Assembly (NCBI GenBank): GCA_037447655.1
Contig: JBBHKE010002304.1
Location: forward strand, 62,001-126,000
Length of the DNA stretch: 64,000 nt
Origin: Zygnema cylindricum
Lineage: Eukaryota > Streptophyta > Zygnematophyceae > Zygnematales > Zygnemataceae
Direction: 5' to 3'
Of the stretch, positions 1-12,300 are shown in pieces. The stretch's first letter is position 1. Each line of letters begins with the position of its first letter. Under the pieces are notes generated by a model. That model worked only from the letters and a program-made list of their open reading frames with translations, ran no database searches and had not been told where the DNA came from. A program made the translations under genes and the position numbers.

Positions 1-974
1 ATCAGAGTAAAACAAATATTAGTGGCGATGTGCTGTAAACAAAAAATAAAATAAACTAAAAAATAAACTAAAAATTACAATTTAATTACAGCAGCGTGGA
101 CAATAAACAGGCACTCTTACAATTAGTCTTACAAAGGTGAAACCATGAAAATGTTGAGAAATAGTTAGTATGCCGAATGTTTAAGTGTCAATAATTGCTG
201 TCGAAATGATGCAGAAGATTGTGAACTGCGAAAAGAACAAGCGTTAAGAAAGAAAATAAGTAGTACAAATAGTACTATTGTGTGATCAAAGGGCAACAAA
301 AACCGGGACGGGATTAGCGTTATTAACACTAATAGCCATTCCCGGTGTAGTATTGTTAACACTACTTTATGATCAGAGGCCCAAAAACCAAAAAAAAGAA
401 AAACGATTGACACTGTGCACCATAAATCGCTATTAGCGTTAATAACACTTATTCTCCCCCGGTTTTATTTGTCCTCGAACAGAAAATAGTATATAATATA
501 AAATGATATATCATTTTGGACAGCAAAACAAATTATTAACACTACTACAGTCCTCGAACTAATTGTTTCTTCAAGCTAATATCGATTCAGGGTGTAGTTT
601 CACGCCCAACTTCAAAAGAAAAACTGAAGGAGTGTGAGAGGCATTTCTTTCCAGGCTTACAATTCTTAACCTAAAACACCATCAAAGTTCTAAAGCGTTT
701 CAAACCCAAAACCTCAACATCGAAGAACTTATATCCATAATAGCCATACTAATATATATAAACCATAGGCTTTATATAAAAGCCATAATAATAGGCCATA
801 ATACCTTTCACGATAAACATCAAGAAATCACCGAATGGCCTATTGAAAACCTCGATGATAATATCCTACAGTTAGACTTTTGGAAAATTTAGGGTTTTAG
901 AGGTTCTGCCAATAATACAGCGGTAGGGTTTTTGACGATTCAGGATTCGTGGTTCTGCCAATAAGACAACGAAC
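1..974. other. Left flank, probable LTV1 intron sequence
   Basis: AT-rich sequence with no convincing exon in either strand. On the minus strand it lies downstream of the LTV1 first exon, so it is most likely intron of that gene. It holds one TA-type MITE (418-594) and a short imperfect duplication near 893-970, where the phrase 'ggttctgccaata' occurs twice. The LTV1 residues expected after the first exon were not found here. Confidence 0.4.
418..594. mobile_element. Family D MITE, copy 1 (177 bp)
   Basis: Terminal inverted repeats CACCATAAATCGCTATTAGCG and the complement of CTAATATCGATTCAGGGTG bound a 177-bp non-coding unit with short AT-rich interior. The right end is followed by TA, as in the other copies, but the left flank reads TG, so this copy has a degraded edge. 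It belongs to the family described at 16534-16732. Confidence 0.6.
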
Positions 975-1505
975 CTTGACGTCAGCCCTCGGTACTGGCG
1001 GCCCGGCTTCAGAACGGACAAAAACGCCAATTGTCCGTACAGTTCCCATGGCCCTTAGATGACGCGTGTAATCATATCCGTCGTCAGGAAGTCCAAGCGC
1101 CAGAATCTCACGTCTGACGTCATCAGGAAGAGGCCCTGGTCTCCTGCTGCTGCTGCCACGTGGCGCTCTCAGAGATGCAGAGAGAGATGATTCTGAGTCA
1201 CCTCTACCTTTCCTCTCGCTCCCTTCTTCCTTAGCTTCATCTTCTTCGTCTGCCACGTGGCTTGCTCCAGATGGCTGTGCACCATCCTGGCCATAGAAGG
1301 AATCCACGTCAGCAAAATTGCCGTCGTCATCCTCGCCGTCCCTTGAATCGGGATCGTCGTCTTGCCAGCCTGCAACGTGTGCGGCTCCGCGGTCAGTCCG
1401 CACGAATATTCGCTCGCCGGGAGTCGCGCCGGGTTCCGCGGAGTCACGGAAAAGGAGAGTAAAAGTGGCGGCTTTCTTTTTGTCGATAAACTTCTTTTTG
1501 CCCAT
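975..1505 (-). CDS. LTV1: LTV1 ribosome biogenesis factor, first exon (gene runs off left edge)
   Basis: LTV1 is a conserved non-ribosomal factor of pre-40S particles that supports small-subunit maturation and export. The exon starts at ATG 1505 and encodes 177 residues. It opens with the family signature MGKKKFIDKKK followed by A-T-F, then an R-I-F-V-R segment (residues about 33-37), a long acidic Asp/Glu/Ser-rich stretch typical of the middle of LTV1, and the core P-DDVRREILALGLPDDGY block, which in the family reads VRREILELGFPDDGYNYL. The last residues A-D-V-K match the family 'PRDVK' segment just before a GT (donor 974-973, GTTCGT, a weak site). The frame stays open another 25 codons past this point, but those residues do not resemble LTV1, so I end the exon at 975. 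The C-terminal two thirds must lie left of this window. Confidence 0.85.
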
Positions 1506-2036
1506 GCTGACGTGTACCTAGAGAAGAGCTCTTGGCCGCAATCAAGATGACAGCAATTGCAGTAATGGAAAGGTGTAAAGGTGTACAGTAGTGTGACTAG
1601 AGTTTGTCTAAGAGACTAAGAGAGCAATACAATACCGTACAATACAATACCGTACAATACAATATCGTACAGTACGGCAGTGCAGCTGGAAGCAAAATTG
1701 AGCATCTGTGTTCAATCAAATCACAAATATGGCTTCAACTTTGGAATGGCTCCTCCAGAGTTCACAACGTACAAAGGACGAAAAAAAAAGGTCTATAATT
1801 CTACAAGGAAGCGTCAACAAGAAATTTATGAGCGACTCTAATAACCAGGATCGGACGGCCAGGATCACGTCCACAAAATAAGGAGGTGTGTAAAGATTTT
1901 GTTGTCGGTTCGGTGAGCTTTTCGCGGTACGACCAATATATTGCCTTTTGTCACCAGCAACAGTGAGAGAAGGGGCATCTCGTAACGCGATATGTAACTG
2001 AACTGTAGTCTCTTTGCACAAGTAGCGACAGTGCTA
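1506..2036. promoter_or_regulatory. Upstream region of LTV1 with AATACCGTAC repeats
   Basis: This is the 5' flank of the minus-strand LTV1 exon. It contains a short tandem run at about 1623-1676 built from the units ACAATACAATACCGT. No TATA box or other element can be assigned with confidence. No coding exon was recognised. Confidence 0.35.
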
Positions 2037-2254
2037 CACCGTGAATCGTTATTCGCGTAAAGGTTTCTTTAGCGTGTAGGAACAATTACCGTTATTTACG
2101 CTAATTGAGAATTTGGAAATTTTCAACGAAATCGTTTATTCTAATTAGGAATTAGGGTTTTTTTTTAAATAGTGTGGATAATTCTATTTGAGAATTTGCA
2201 AAAAAAAAAAGTTACCTTAAATAGCGTCCATTACGCCAATACCGATTCACGGTG
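2037..2254. mobile_element. Family D MITE, copy 2 (218 bp)
   Basis: The ends CACCGTGAATCGTTATTCGCG and CCAATACCGATTCACGGTG are inverted repeats, and both are flanked by TA (2035-2036 and 2255-2256). The interior carries the phrase 'taattgagaatttggaaattttc', shared with copy 27507-27714, so these two form one sub-group. There is no coding capacity. Confidence 0.75.
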
Positions 2255-5200
2255 TAGTTGACTGAAGTACGATCGTGCAGAAAATATTTGTGATCTTGTA
2301 GAGTGATACTACTTGGAGGGGTATCAATCCCACCGGTAATTCCCATGGAAACAGAATTCGAACTAAATTTAGGATTGGTGAGAGGTGTTGGTTTTGGGAA
2401 ATTCATCCAAAGTGGGACCATCCCTTGGCATTCCACTTTGTAAAGATTCACTCTTCACTCTCCTTTTTTTTCGAGGAGCTCAAACTCAAGGCTTCTAGAG
2501 TCGATGTTCCTTTGGTGCTTTCAGTGGCTTTACTTCGCCAACATTTTTTTGCTAACAAACCCGAACCCGTTTATTTAGTCGATACAAAAAAGAGTTTGAT
2601 CTCAACACTTTTGAGACGAACTGCAGAAAGGTAATCAAAGAATGAACAAACGAAAGAACGAAGAAACAAACAGAAAGTGTATTCAAACAAACAAAAAACA
2701 AACAAAAATGTCTCCAAAATCATGACATAAAAGAATCACCATGTAAAATCAACAGAATATTCAGTGACTACCCAAGTCGGACGTGTACAAAATGGGAAGC
2801 TTTACCTCAAGTCTTTTGAAACAAAACAATGTTGTCCTATATCAGGGATTTACTATTCTTGAGTTCGAGAAACCATGTTATGTTTTGTGCAGAAAATTAT
2901 GTATGCGAAAAAACGAGCCTCCATGGAAGAAGCCTCATTGTCCCAAACTGGTAGAGTGATAAATACTGTGGTTGGAACGTGATATTACTAAATTTCAAAC
3001 TAATTAGCCGTCCAACCACCAGTCAGTCAAGAATAGTTGCATAACTTAGGAACGAAAACTCCGTACATGAATGAAAAAATCCCAGTGAAAGAAAATATCT
3101 TAAGAAACGTGCTCCATGTGCAGTTGACAAAAAAAAAAGGGCTGACTTAATTAAAAAGCGCGATGTGCAGTTAACTGGGACCTCTTCCAAGAATGAGTGC
3201 AAACAGGATTCGTGACTGAAGTAAGTAGGAACCACTTGACACAGTCGTCGGAGGTTTTGGTAAGTGGTCAGAATAAGGTCGTTCAAAGGTCTAGTGGTCA
3301 TTCATAAGGATTATATAGTCCACGTCATTCATAAGGACAGACATTCATGGCGGAAGGATGTAGAACCATAGACAATTGTTATGTCTGATTTGAGGACCAG
3401 ATCAGTATGCAGGTTTAAAAATTGCATGGTTATATTACATAGCATTGCATATATTATACATAACCGAATTAGAATCGGTAACACCAATATAAACCCCACG
3501 CTACTAATTTCTTTACTCTAAAAAACAATTCACCTTGTACTCAGATTTTACGTAGACAACCAAAAATTACAAAAAGGTTTTAAAAAGTAATGTCATTTTA
3601 GTACGGAGAGACTAGAAATAGCGAACGAGAGAAACACGACATATTTCCTTAAGAAAAAGAAATCGAAGAATGCGTAAAAGTTATTTTGTTTTTGTATGAA
3701 TAGGAAAACACCAATTTTGTGGATGATATTTTCAACTAATGACATGGATATTAAAATTTCAATGTCAAAACGAAACCAATGAAATTAAAAAAAAAAGGGA
3801 CACCAGTATCCAAATGAATCCCTAATTTTTTTTCATGACTTGAAGAATGAAAAAAACTCACTAATAAAACACCCTTCCCATTTTTGGAAAAAAAACTCCA
3901 GACAAAAAAGAAAAAAAAAGGAAGGCAATATATTGATTGACACCTTCTTCAAAGAGAAACCAGACTCCCAAAAGATTTACATACTAAAAATCTTACAAAA
4001 CAAAACGGTAAGTTTTCAATTTCAATTATATTCAAGGGCAAAAATTACCCGAAGATATTCAAAAGTATGAGAAATGGAGAAAAAAAAGAACAAAGAAAGA
4101 GTTCGATGCCACAATTTTGACTTTCCTTCTACAACTTTAAACAATTGTTATCTCCCCAGTTGAATAAGCCCTAAAAACTCTTAAAGTAGACTAAGAATTT
4201 TCTAAAAATGTTCCAAAAACTTGCATCAAAAATTATCTACATGGCCGATGTAGAAAAGGAAAAAATCCCGAAGAAAAAAACTTTGCCTCATTTTTTTCAC
4301 TTCTATTTTCTCTATAACCTCAATTTTTTATTTTTCTTCCACTATTTCGTACACTAATTCTTTAAATGCCCAAATTCTTCCTCCCATAGCAAATTTGCTT
4401 CTTCTCGAGGTCTAATTGTCCAAATTGGTTCAACCTTCTCCTCTTCCATTGCTGCTTTTTTTGCCTGCAAAAGAAATATTAACAACTTAGAAATTGTTAA
4501 CCCTCTCTCCTTCCCCTCCTCCCCCTCTTCTCATCTTCATGGGTTAAGTTCCCATAAACCATAACCTTTCTTAACCTTAGTTATTTCCCTTGCAAATTCA
4601 GTTTTCAGTTTCAAACGAAAGTGATAATTGGGATTTTACCACACTAACTAAAAAATAACGCCCAAACAGATAACTTGAAAGTTTAAAATGAGTTCGAAGT
4701 GGATCAAATTGACCGGAAAAACTGATAAAATAGGTCCAATACTGAACCAATGATGACGACTTTGGCCATTAAAAAAAAAACCGAAAAAATATATATAATT
4801 ATATAATATTTCCATGAGCAATATTTATGTATATTTATACATACATGTATATATATACATAAATACTGCTCATGGAAAAAATACAAAATAGGTATCAAGG
4901 CTCCAACTTTGGTTTTCAAATGTGTAAAAACCAGCATTTTACCATTTATAAACTCAGAGTTACACATAGGTGTGCAAAAACGGTTTTGTATACGTCCACC
5001 TTCCATTATGAGTAGGTTGGGTACACGCTTGAGATTACATGGGAATCTCAACGTTCTAGACAATTTTGATTTGATTTGATTTTGACAATTTTTGGCGATG
5101 AATATGGGGCTACGTTTTTATGAGCCAAAATATTGTTTCATGTACGAAATTTTATTCACAACTTCGCTTGTTTTGATTGGTCTCCTCAAATTGTGAACCT

Positions 5201-7174
5201 ACTTCCATCCCCTATTGGTCACCGTATCCTTGCTTTTCGTGCTAATAACATAACTTGGTCGCTGCTTTTTTAACCAAAAACCACAAAAATAACACTATTT
5301 AAGGGAGTGGGCTTCAGTTGGCCATGTCAACCTGCCCTAAGTTAGTAGTATTGATTATAATTTCGCTTTAATACTAATAGCTTCCTTACACTAATACTGA
5401 AGGGAAGGTAATTTCCACTCTTACCAGTCATTCTCACATTTGAGGGATCTAGTAATAATAAAGGAGCATAAAAAGTCGTGTCTAACAACCCTACCTAGAT
5501 ACCATTATCCTTATCCAAATAATGCCTGTAATAGCACATTTAAAATCTCTTAGTCTTTACTCTTTTTGATAAGTTCTGAAACACATTTGTAAAAAAGATA
5601 CGTAAAATATAAGAACCGCAAAACAAAAAAATAAGTAACTAATCAGTTAATAACAAAAAAGAAAAGATACAGAAATTCTGGTATACATACTTAACACGAG
5701 TTGGAAATTTTGAACCTATAGTTCAAAATCTAAACCGGTCCATGTACCTCCAAGTAGAACGTAGCCGGTTTTTAGGAGGGAAATCCAAATCTTTGGTAGG
5801 GTGATAGAAAGCGGTCTTAAGTAGTTTTGTACAAAATTTCAGACGTTCCCTGTAAAAGTGGACTAAGCTATGGAGTACAACCAAAGTCACTCATCCTCTA
5901 ATTTGGGGAACAATCTAACTTTTTGAAAGGCCAAAACTCAAAACATTACTAGAAAAAAATATAAGAAATGATAAGTAATAGCAGGAGATTAATCAGATTT
6001 ACGAAACATTTCAAAACATTTTTCATTCCTTGACATGTAACCAATAAGAACGTTCAATAAGAAAGTGCTTTTATCATTCAACATTTGAACTTTCTTGTGG
6101 AAAGGCTAAGATCTGGACGGACTACGAAACGCCAATTTGGACAGTCATGAGATCTTGAAACCACTTTTACGTCACGTGTCATAAGAAAAAATTACAAACT
6201 ACAAAAGAAAGATTGTTACATTTTGGAAACTAGAAATTCAAAACCTACGCGTTGATAATTTTTTGGTGTTTTGCCCATTATTACTCACAAAGTTACGACT
6301 TTGTTCAATGTTGAATCTATTTTCTAGGGGTTCATTCCCAACTCTAGCAATAATGCCATAATAGTAACCTACACAAGAAAAAAGAAAGGAAAAAAACAAA
6401 TAGCTTTTGATTCGGGTTTAATTATTAACACGGTAAATGTTTTCTAGTCGTTTTTTCTACCATGGACCTCTTATGATGCACACTTTAAAGAATCAAAGAA
6501 AAAAATAAAAACCAAGTTTATTTTCATGTGTCGTGTTCACTTTACATCAACTAAGGAAGGCTCTCATGGAGGTCGTGATCTTTCGAGATAGATGAGTAGA
6601 TGTCCAAATCAATTAATTGCTTCGCTATGGTTTTCAATGACTGTTAAGATACTTAGACAAAAATAAAACTAAAAAACACTATCGGTCGTCGTTATAGGCC
6701 GTCTCTATACAAGCGGTGTACTATCATATACTCTTTAAAAAACAAGTAACATATTGTCATAGAGACGGAATTACGTTTCTGCTTAACTTCTTTCTGGTCT
6801 TGCAAGCCAATTAATCACCGGAGAAAAAAGAGAAATTACTCAAGAATCACCAAAAAACGAGTTTTTTTTTAAACACTTGAATGTCAATTGAGTTTTTTTT
6901 GTCACTAAAGGCTTTCTCCACAAACCCAATAAGAAATTTAATTAGGATAGTCTAACATTAGTTCTTTAGAATGGATGTAAATGTAGTGGATAACGATTTA
7001 AATTTTACTATAAATTTTTATAATTAGAAGGTATTTTAATAAAGGTTTTTAAAGGTAAAATATGAGCCAAAAACGGATTTGTAACAAGTACCAAGTTTGA
7101 TTTTTTTTTCTTTTTTTCTTTTTTTCTTTTTCTTTAAGCAAAATAAAGAGTAAAAATTCAAAAAAAAAGAAATT
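2255..7174. other. AT-rich intergenic DNA without recognisable genes
   Basis: Nearly 5 kb with only short, unconserved reading frames. Items that can be supported are the hairpin at 4809-4878 and, around 5285-5400, a diverged stretch resembling the interior of family D MITEs ('atttaagggagtgggc... ctaatagcttccttacactaata'). Runs of A or T of 8-10 bases are frequent. I see no RNA gene. Confidence 0.5.
4809..4878. repeat. Near-perfect hairpin (about 24-bp stem)
   Basis: The left arm TTTCCATGAGCAATATTTAT and the right arm ATAAATACTGCTCATGGAAA are complementary with one mismatch in the part quoted. The arms continue with GTATAT/ATATAC, and the central ATACATACATGTATATAT is itself self-complementary. 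It could be a tiny foldback element, an inverted microsatellite or a small-RNA precursor. Sequence alone does not decide. Confidence 0.6.
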
Positions 7175-7258
7175 AGGTAAGGGTAAGGGTAGGGGTAGTG
7201 TAGGGATAGAGGTAGGGTGGGGTAGGGGGTAGGGGGTAGAGGGTAGAGGGTAGGGGAG
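7175..7258 (+). repeat. G-rich GGGTAGG minisatellite
   Basis: Degenerate array of GGTAAGGGTAGGGG-type units (for example TAGGGGGTAGGGGGTAGAGGG), flanked by poly-A/T-rich DNA and a CTTTTT run just before it. It has many G3-G5 runs separated by 1-4 bases, so it is a G-quadruplex candidate. It is similar to, but not a clean copy of, the plant telomere repeat TTTAGGG. Confidence 0.65.
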
Positions 7259-7859
7259 CTAGAGGGAGGACGAGATAAGAGGAAAAATACCGAGGATGAA
7301 ATAAATGACGATTGCGACTTTTTTTGACAAAAAAATTAGCGACCACAAACTTTGAAAGCGAAAAATTAAAAAAAACCTAGTTTGAAAACCTTCAAAAATG
7401 AAATAATCTATTTCGGAAACCTTAAAAACAATCAAATTTATTTTAGAAAGACAGATGTTTCCCACAAAAGAGTTTCTTTTTTGGGCCAAATATGAATTCA
7501 TATAAGAAGAGAAGAGTTGAATGAGTTTTTTTTTTTGTTTTTCTCTTTTGTGGAGAGACGACCAAAATGAGTTTGAAAACCTTTCTTTTTTTGTCTTATT
7601 TTTTTGTTTAAGGTTCTTAATGTCATTTCAAAAGTAAAATAAACAACATCAGTTCATTGGAAGCTGTGAAAACATACATTCCGATAAAAAAATATATAAA
7701 TTGACCAAAACGGTTCAACAACTTTCGAAAACATGATCGTCTTTTCTCGCCTTTTGTCTTTTCTCTGGTCTAGAAAAGGTATTAAAAAGTATCTAATACT
7801 AAATTTTTACACAAAAACACCATAACAATCCGACAAAAAATCACTGGTAAAACTACAAC
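7259..7859. other. AT-rich spacer
   Basis: No gene was recognised. An 80-codon minus-strand frame (7259-7501) has low-complexity hydrophobic composition and matches no family I know, so it is not called. Confidence 0.4.
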
Positions 7860-9003
7860 TCCTGAAAACCCCTTCTAAAATCTGTCCTGAGTGAGAGAGA
7901 GAGAGTGAGTGAGAGAAAACATACAGGAATTCTGGATTCACATAAACCTAAAAACAGGCCTACAACAAAAACACAATCCGCCGAAAAACTGAAACACATA
8001 GAACTTCGCCTGTATACCACTTTACACAAACCTAAAGTTGACCTAAATCTACAAACCTAAAAATATATCAAACCTATACCTAAACCTCAAACCTAAAACC
8101 TATAGCCAAAACCTGATGCGGAACATCTAAACTGTAACTGAAACTGATACAACCACTTAACACTCACATGAACTCATTCTGCAAAAACCTAAAACCTGAA
8201 CTGAAACGAAAGCCGCGATTTTAAAACTGTAACTGTACCTAAAACTCACCGAACTACTCGACACACCAATCTGGACTAACACAAACCTCTGACTAAAACT
8301 ACAACTAAAACCAAAACCCAGTCAATATCTGCAATTGAAACTCATCACAAAGTCGCTCAACACAAATTCTGGCGCTGATCCTCCTAAAAATTTAACTGAA
8401 ATGACTACCTAAAACTGACCTAAAACAAAAATTTCACCCTCTCTAAAAACCTAGAGTGTGACCGTAACTGAAACTCATAGAAGAACCACTCAACACTCCA
8501 CGAATCCTGGCCGATAACTGGAAACTCATAACCTAATAATTGACCCAAAACTGCAACACGATCCTCCTAGAAAACCTTAACTCTAACTGTAACTGAAACT
8601 CACATAACCACTCAACATTCATACGAATCAAATTTTGAAATGATTCTTAAAGTCTAGACTGTAGCTGTAACAGTAACTGTTGATAAAACTGAAACTCAGA
8701 GAACCGCACAACACTCACACAGATTCTGGACTCAAAGAACCTAAAACCTGAAATAAACCTAAAACGCGATCATCCTAAAAATCTAAACTGTAACTGAAAC
8801 TGAAAATTACAAAACTACTCAACACTCACATACATCAAACTAAGATGCGTTTCTCCTAAAAGTCTGTTCTGTAACTGTAATTGAAATTGAAACTCATAGA
8901 ACCGCTCGACACTCACACAAATCAAATTAAAACACCTTTCTCCTGAATATCTATCCTGTAACTGTAACTGAAACTGAAACTCATGAAACCGCTCGACACT
9001 CAC
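7860..9003. repeat. Degenerate tandem repeat array, unit about 88 bp
   Basis: The phrases 'ctgtaactgtaactgaaactgaaactcat', 'accgctcgacactcacac' and 'ttctcctgaa' recur many times with spacing near 88 bp in the right half (for example 'tctgttctgtaactg' near 8862 and 'tctatcctgtaactg' near 8950), becoming more diverged leftwards. Read on the minus strand the array encodes a repeated RFYEFQFQLQLQ peptide because one frame happens to be open. It abuts the donor site of the DUF3128-like exon, so it probably lies in that gene's intron. Confidence 0.65.
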
Positions 9004-9122
9004 ACGAATTCTTGACGCGGCTGCGGTTCTCAGCAGCATGCAATCCGTAAAATCGCGCCACTTGTCGAGACAGCTGTCAAACTCTCCTTCGCGGTAATAC
9101 TGGGAGGTCTGGTACACAGGAG
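9004..9122 (-). CDS. DUF3128-like (EMI1/C22orf39 type) protein, one internal exon
   Basis: The exon encodes about 39 residues. The core Y-Q-T-S-Q-YYREGEFDSCLDKWRDFTDC followed by M-L-L-R-T matches the DUF3128 pattern (a hydrophobic run, YYR-x-G, D-x-C, KW-x-D, DC-x-x-L-K/R). In this small family the paired cysteines are the most conserved feature. On the minus strand the exon ends at CGT followed by GTGAGT (donor 9003-8998). Its start is most likely after CAG at about 9123-9125, but the preceding sequence is G-rich rather than pyrimidine-rich, so the 5' edge is uncertain. Flanking exons were not found: upstream lies a purine tract, downstream the repeat array. It could be a pseudogene fragment, but the open frame and intact donor argue for a working exon. 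Confidence 0.55.
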
Positions 9123-9125
9123 CTG

Positions 9126-9325
9126 CCCAGATTCGCCCCTCCCTCCCCTCCCCCCTCCCCGATACAAAAACTGTTTTAGGGTTTTTCTTTCGCAACGGGT
9201 GGGAGAGGGAGGGAGAGGGAGGTGGAGGGGGAGGGAGGGCGAGTGGGGGGGAGAGAGAGGGAATGAGGGGACATTGGGGGAGGGGGCGGGGGAACGAACG
9301 TGAAGGCGGGGGGGCCACGTGGGAA
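9126..9325 (+). repeat. Purine-rich GGGAGA tract
   Basis: Simple-sequence DNA dominated by GGGAGAGGGAGG units on the plus strand. It produces spurious long proline/serine frames on the minus strand. It resembles the tracts at 28650-29083, 50396-50632, 57436-57530 and 59090-59420. Confidence 0.8.
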
Positions 9326-9330
9326 GCGCG

Positions 9331-12300
9331 CACTAAACGACAAAAAATGGGAGCGTGTACGTAAGCAATGTACGGACATTCTGGTTTGTATGATCAGACA
9401 AAGAGGTGTACGGACAATGGATGCTGTTTGATTTTCAGGGCGGGAGAATCTTTTTAAGAAACGGGTTACAATCGGATTTGGGATTGTACGAGTTGTACGG
9501 ACGGAAAGAATGTAAGAAATAATTGAATAGATGTACGGACATAGTGTACGATATTTGTACGAAATATAACTGTACGGAAGTAGAATACGGGGATCGGGCG
9601 GCATATTCTCCTCCTGAATTCTGGTCGTGTACGGACATCGATATTTTATTTTGTCGTTTTCTGAATTGATTTCATGTTTGATGTTTTTTGTGTTGTTATT
9701 ATTTCGATTTTTGTTTTCGTATCGTGCGCTCGTTTGTTTTTTTCTCAATTTTGTCGATTTGCGCGCTCGTTCGTGGCACGCGCGAATGAGAAAAGTACAA
9801 AGTGTACGGATATAATCTTAAAAGTACAGTACTTTTATTACGCGTGCCATAAAGTACAGGCTCTGTACCATAATGTGCACTGGTTTTTGTTTTGTTTGTC
9901 GTCTACTTTTTTGTCCTTTCTGTTTTGTCTTTTCTGTTTTTTTGTCTTTTAATAAATTTGTCGTTTTTTGAAAGAAGCTTCCACCTAACCTTGGATTCAT
10001 TTTTTTTCACGGTACAGCGGGTACAAACCGGTGAAACCTAAAAAAATATAATATTAACAGGTTTTAGATTCAATGTGATAAGAATGGCAATACTATTTCC
10101 AGTGTAATACGATAAAGCATCTCCGGCTTTTAGTGGCAATTTAAACGTTTTAACACTGGTTTAAACTTGAGGCTAGCCTTCAATTTTTAATAGTTTAGTT
10201 TATTTAAGGTGCTTTTAAGTGTATCCTAATACTTTGGAAGGTTTGCTCATTTTTTTATTAGTAATTGTTGTTATTATTATGTGTCCGCTAAAAATTGAAC
10301 CAAATTTGTCAAACACTATACTCACATCTTTCTCCGATAGATAGCCTCAACGATATTTGGTCCCAACAACAACCAACTGGCCTCGACTACTATTCAACTT
10401 TTTTTACAATTGCAAGAGGTGTATTAAAGCTTACCGCGATGGAGTGAAATCACTGTCTTGTTAGCGCTCTTATGGTAACCGTTGTTGGTTTCATATTCAA
10501 AAAATAAAATGAAATCATACGTCTTCTTCATGAAACTTCATGAAGTGTCGTAAATGGTTTGTAACAAAATCACTATGTTTGTTCGTCGACATACACCTGT
10601 TTATATACGTGAAATGTCGGGTTCATGGATTGTTATATATCGAGACTCTTACATCATTTTTATCAGGAGGTGCTTGTGACCTCCGCATCCCTAATTTTTA
10701 CATTTTTTTTGCAAATCAAGTACAATTCTTACGCACCTTGTTGCAACTCGCTCTTAATTCGTTAAGCAACCACAAAGGCCATACAATTTCAACCACTTAA
10801 TTTATATATAGCTTGTTTGGCCTAACGACACCTAAATCTACAAATGTAATAGCGAAATATACCATCTTGGCCGATCGAACAACAAATACCAAAATTGTGA
10901 TGTCCTCACGTTGTCAAGTAATATTCTATGTTATAAGCATGCACAAAGTTTACCGATTTTGAGTGGGCATTTTTAAGATTGTATAATAGGTTGTCGTCAA
11001 TTGCACCCCTCGCACATTAAGTGCGTCTTACATCTACACATTTCTTTTGATATCATATGCGAATTATGGTCATGTAAAACAACCGTGTTATAATATTATA
11101 ATTTAGGTCGAAGCAACATGTACGATTTTACACCACTTACCAAATTTGTGTTGTAAACATAATGTTGTTTTATAATCAGTCGTCCAAAAGAACAAATGTT
11201 AATTGGGAGTTATCGAAACAACGGTGTTTCATATTTTACTTTATACTAAAAAGAGTAAAGTTATGCACTTGCAACCGTAGATTAGTGAAAGAAATTGTCA
11301 TCTTGTGAAGTCCCCCTATAATATTTTGTGGGTTTTCCAATGAGAAAAAGAAAAGCTAGTCGTTGAAGGGCGTACCACTTGCCGATGTAATTTTTTTTTA
11401 TATATATTAGACACGTCATGTTTGTTTGCCACATGGTATATTTTTTCCCTCACATCGTCGTCGTCATGCTTTTTTGAAATATTATTCACGTGATGAAGTT
11501 ATTTTATCGTTTATTGTTTTTCTTTGGACCTGTTGCCAAATATAGTAAGTTGATATTTTTTTTCCAGGGGCCTTGTCTTTTCATATTGTGTTTTGTTCGT
11601 GATAGAAGGATGGGGATGAGGGAGGGTGAGAAGAAGGCAGAGATGCTACGGACAGACGGAACCTTTTGCAAATGGATAGAAATGCCATTAGAGATTCGAG
11701 ACCCTTGCCAAGTTTTGTTATGGAGATGTGAGCTACTTAAATAAAAATTGTGTACTTTTTCTCAAGTGAGTTTATAGCAAACGAGTGAAAAGTACAAAAA
11801 AATGTTTCAATTTTTTTTTAGGGTTTGAAGTGATTTTAGTTTGAAGTGATTTTAGTTGTTGTTGACAATTAAACGGTAAGGTGAGTCAGCAAGACTTGGA
11901 CGATGGTTTTAGAAAGGCAAAGAGACAAAACAAAGTAAGTATCAAATGTGACGTCAATGGTACCCCATTCTCTTCACTTTGTTTGTATTTAAGAATAATT
12001 TTTAAACGCAGCAATCAATTTTCAAAGGAAACTCCAAAAAAAGACTCATTGAAGCGCATGGGTATAAACCCTAATTCAACTCTAACTTTCATCCAATCTC
12101 CATTGATTTTATTTTTTCTGTATTAGTATCTGTACCTATTTCGTGCGCATAATAAACGCACTATATCAATGAAAGAAACGACCTTGTTAATGACCATTTT
12201 TGTCTTTTTCTGCAAGTGGATTTTCCAGCTGTACGACTAGTCATCTGTCACGTTTCAATTCCGTACTTTTTGTCACTGTCTTTTTGTACTTTTTGTCGGG

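Noticed and set aside
7860-9003. CRISPR-like array
   Set aside because: Repeats are degenerate, with no unique spacers, and the genome is eukaryotic.
8815-9748. Overlapping minus-strand frames with repeated FQFQLQLQ peptide and Pro-rich segments
   Set aside because: They arise from the 88-bp repeat and the purine tract. Only the DUF3128-like exon within them has family conservation.
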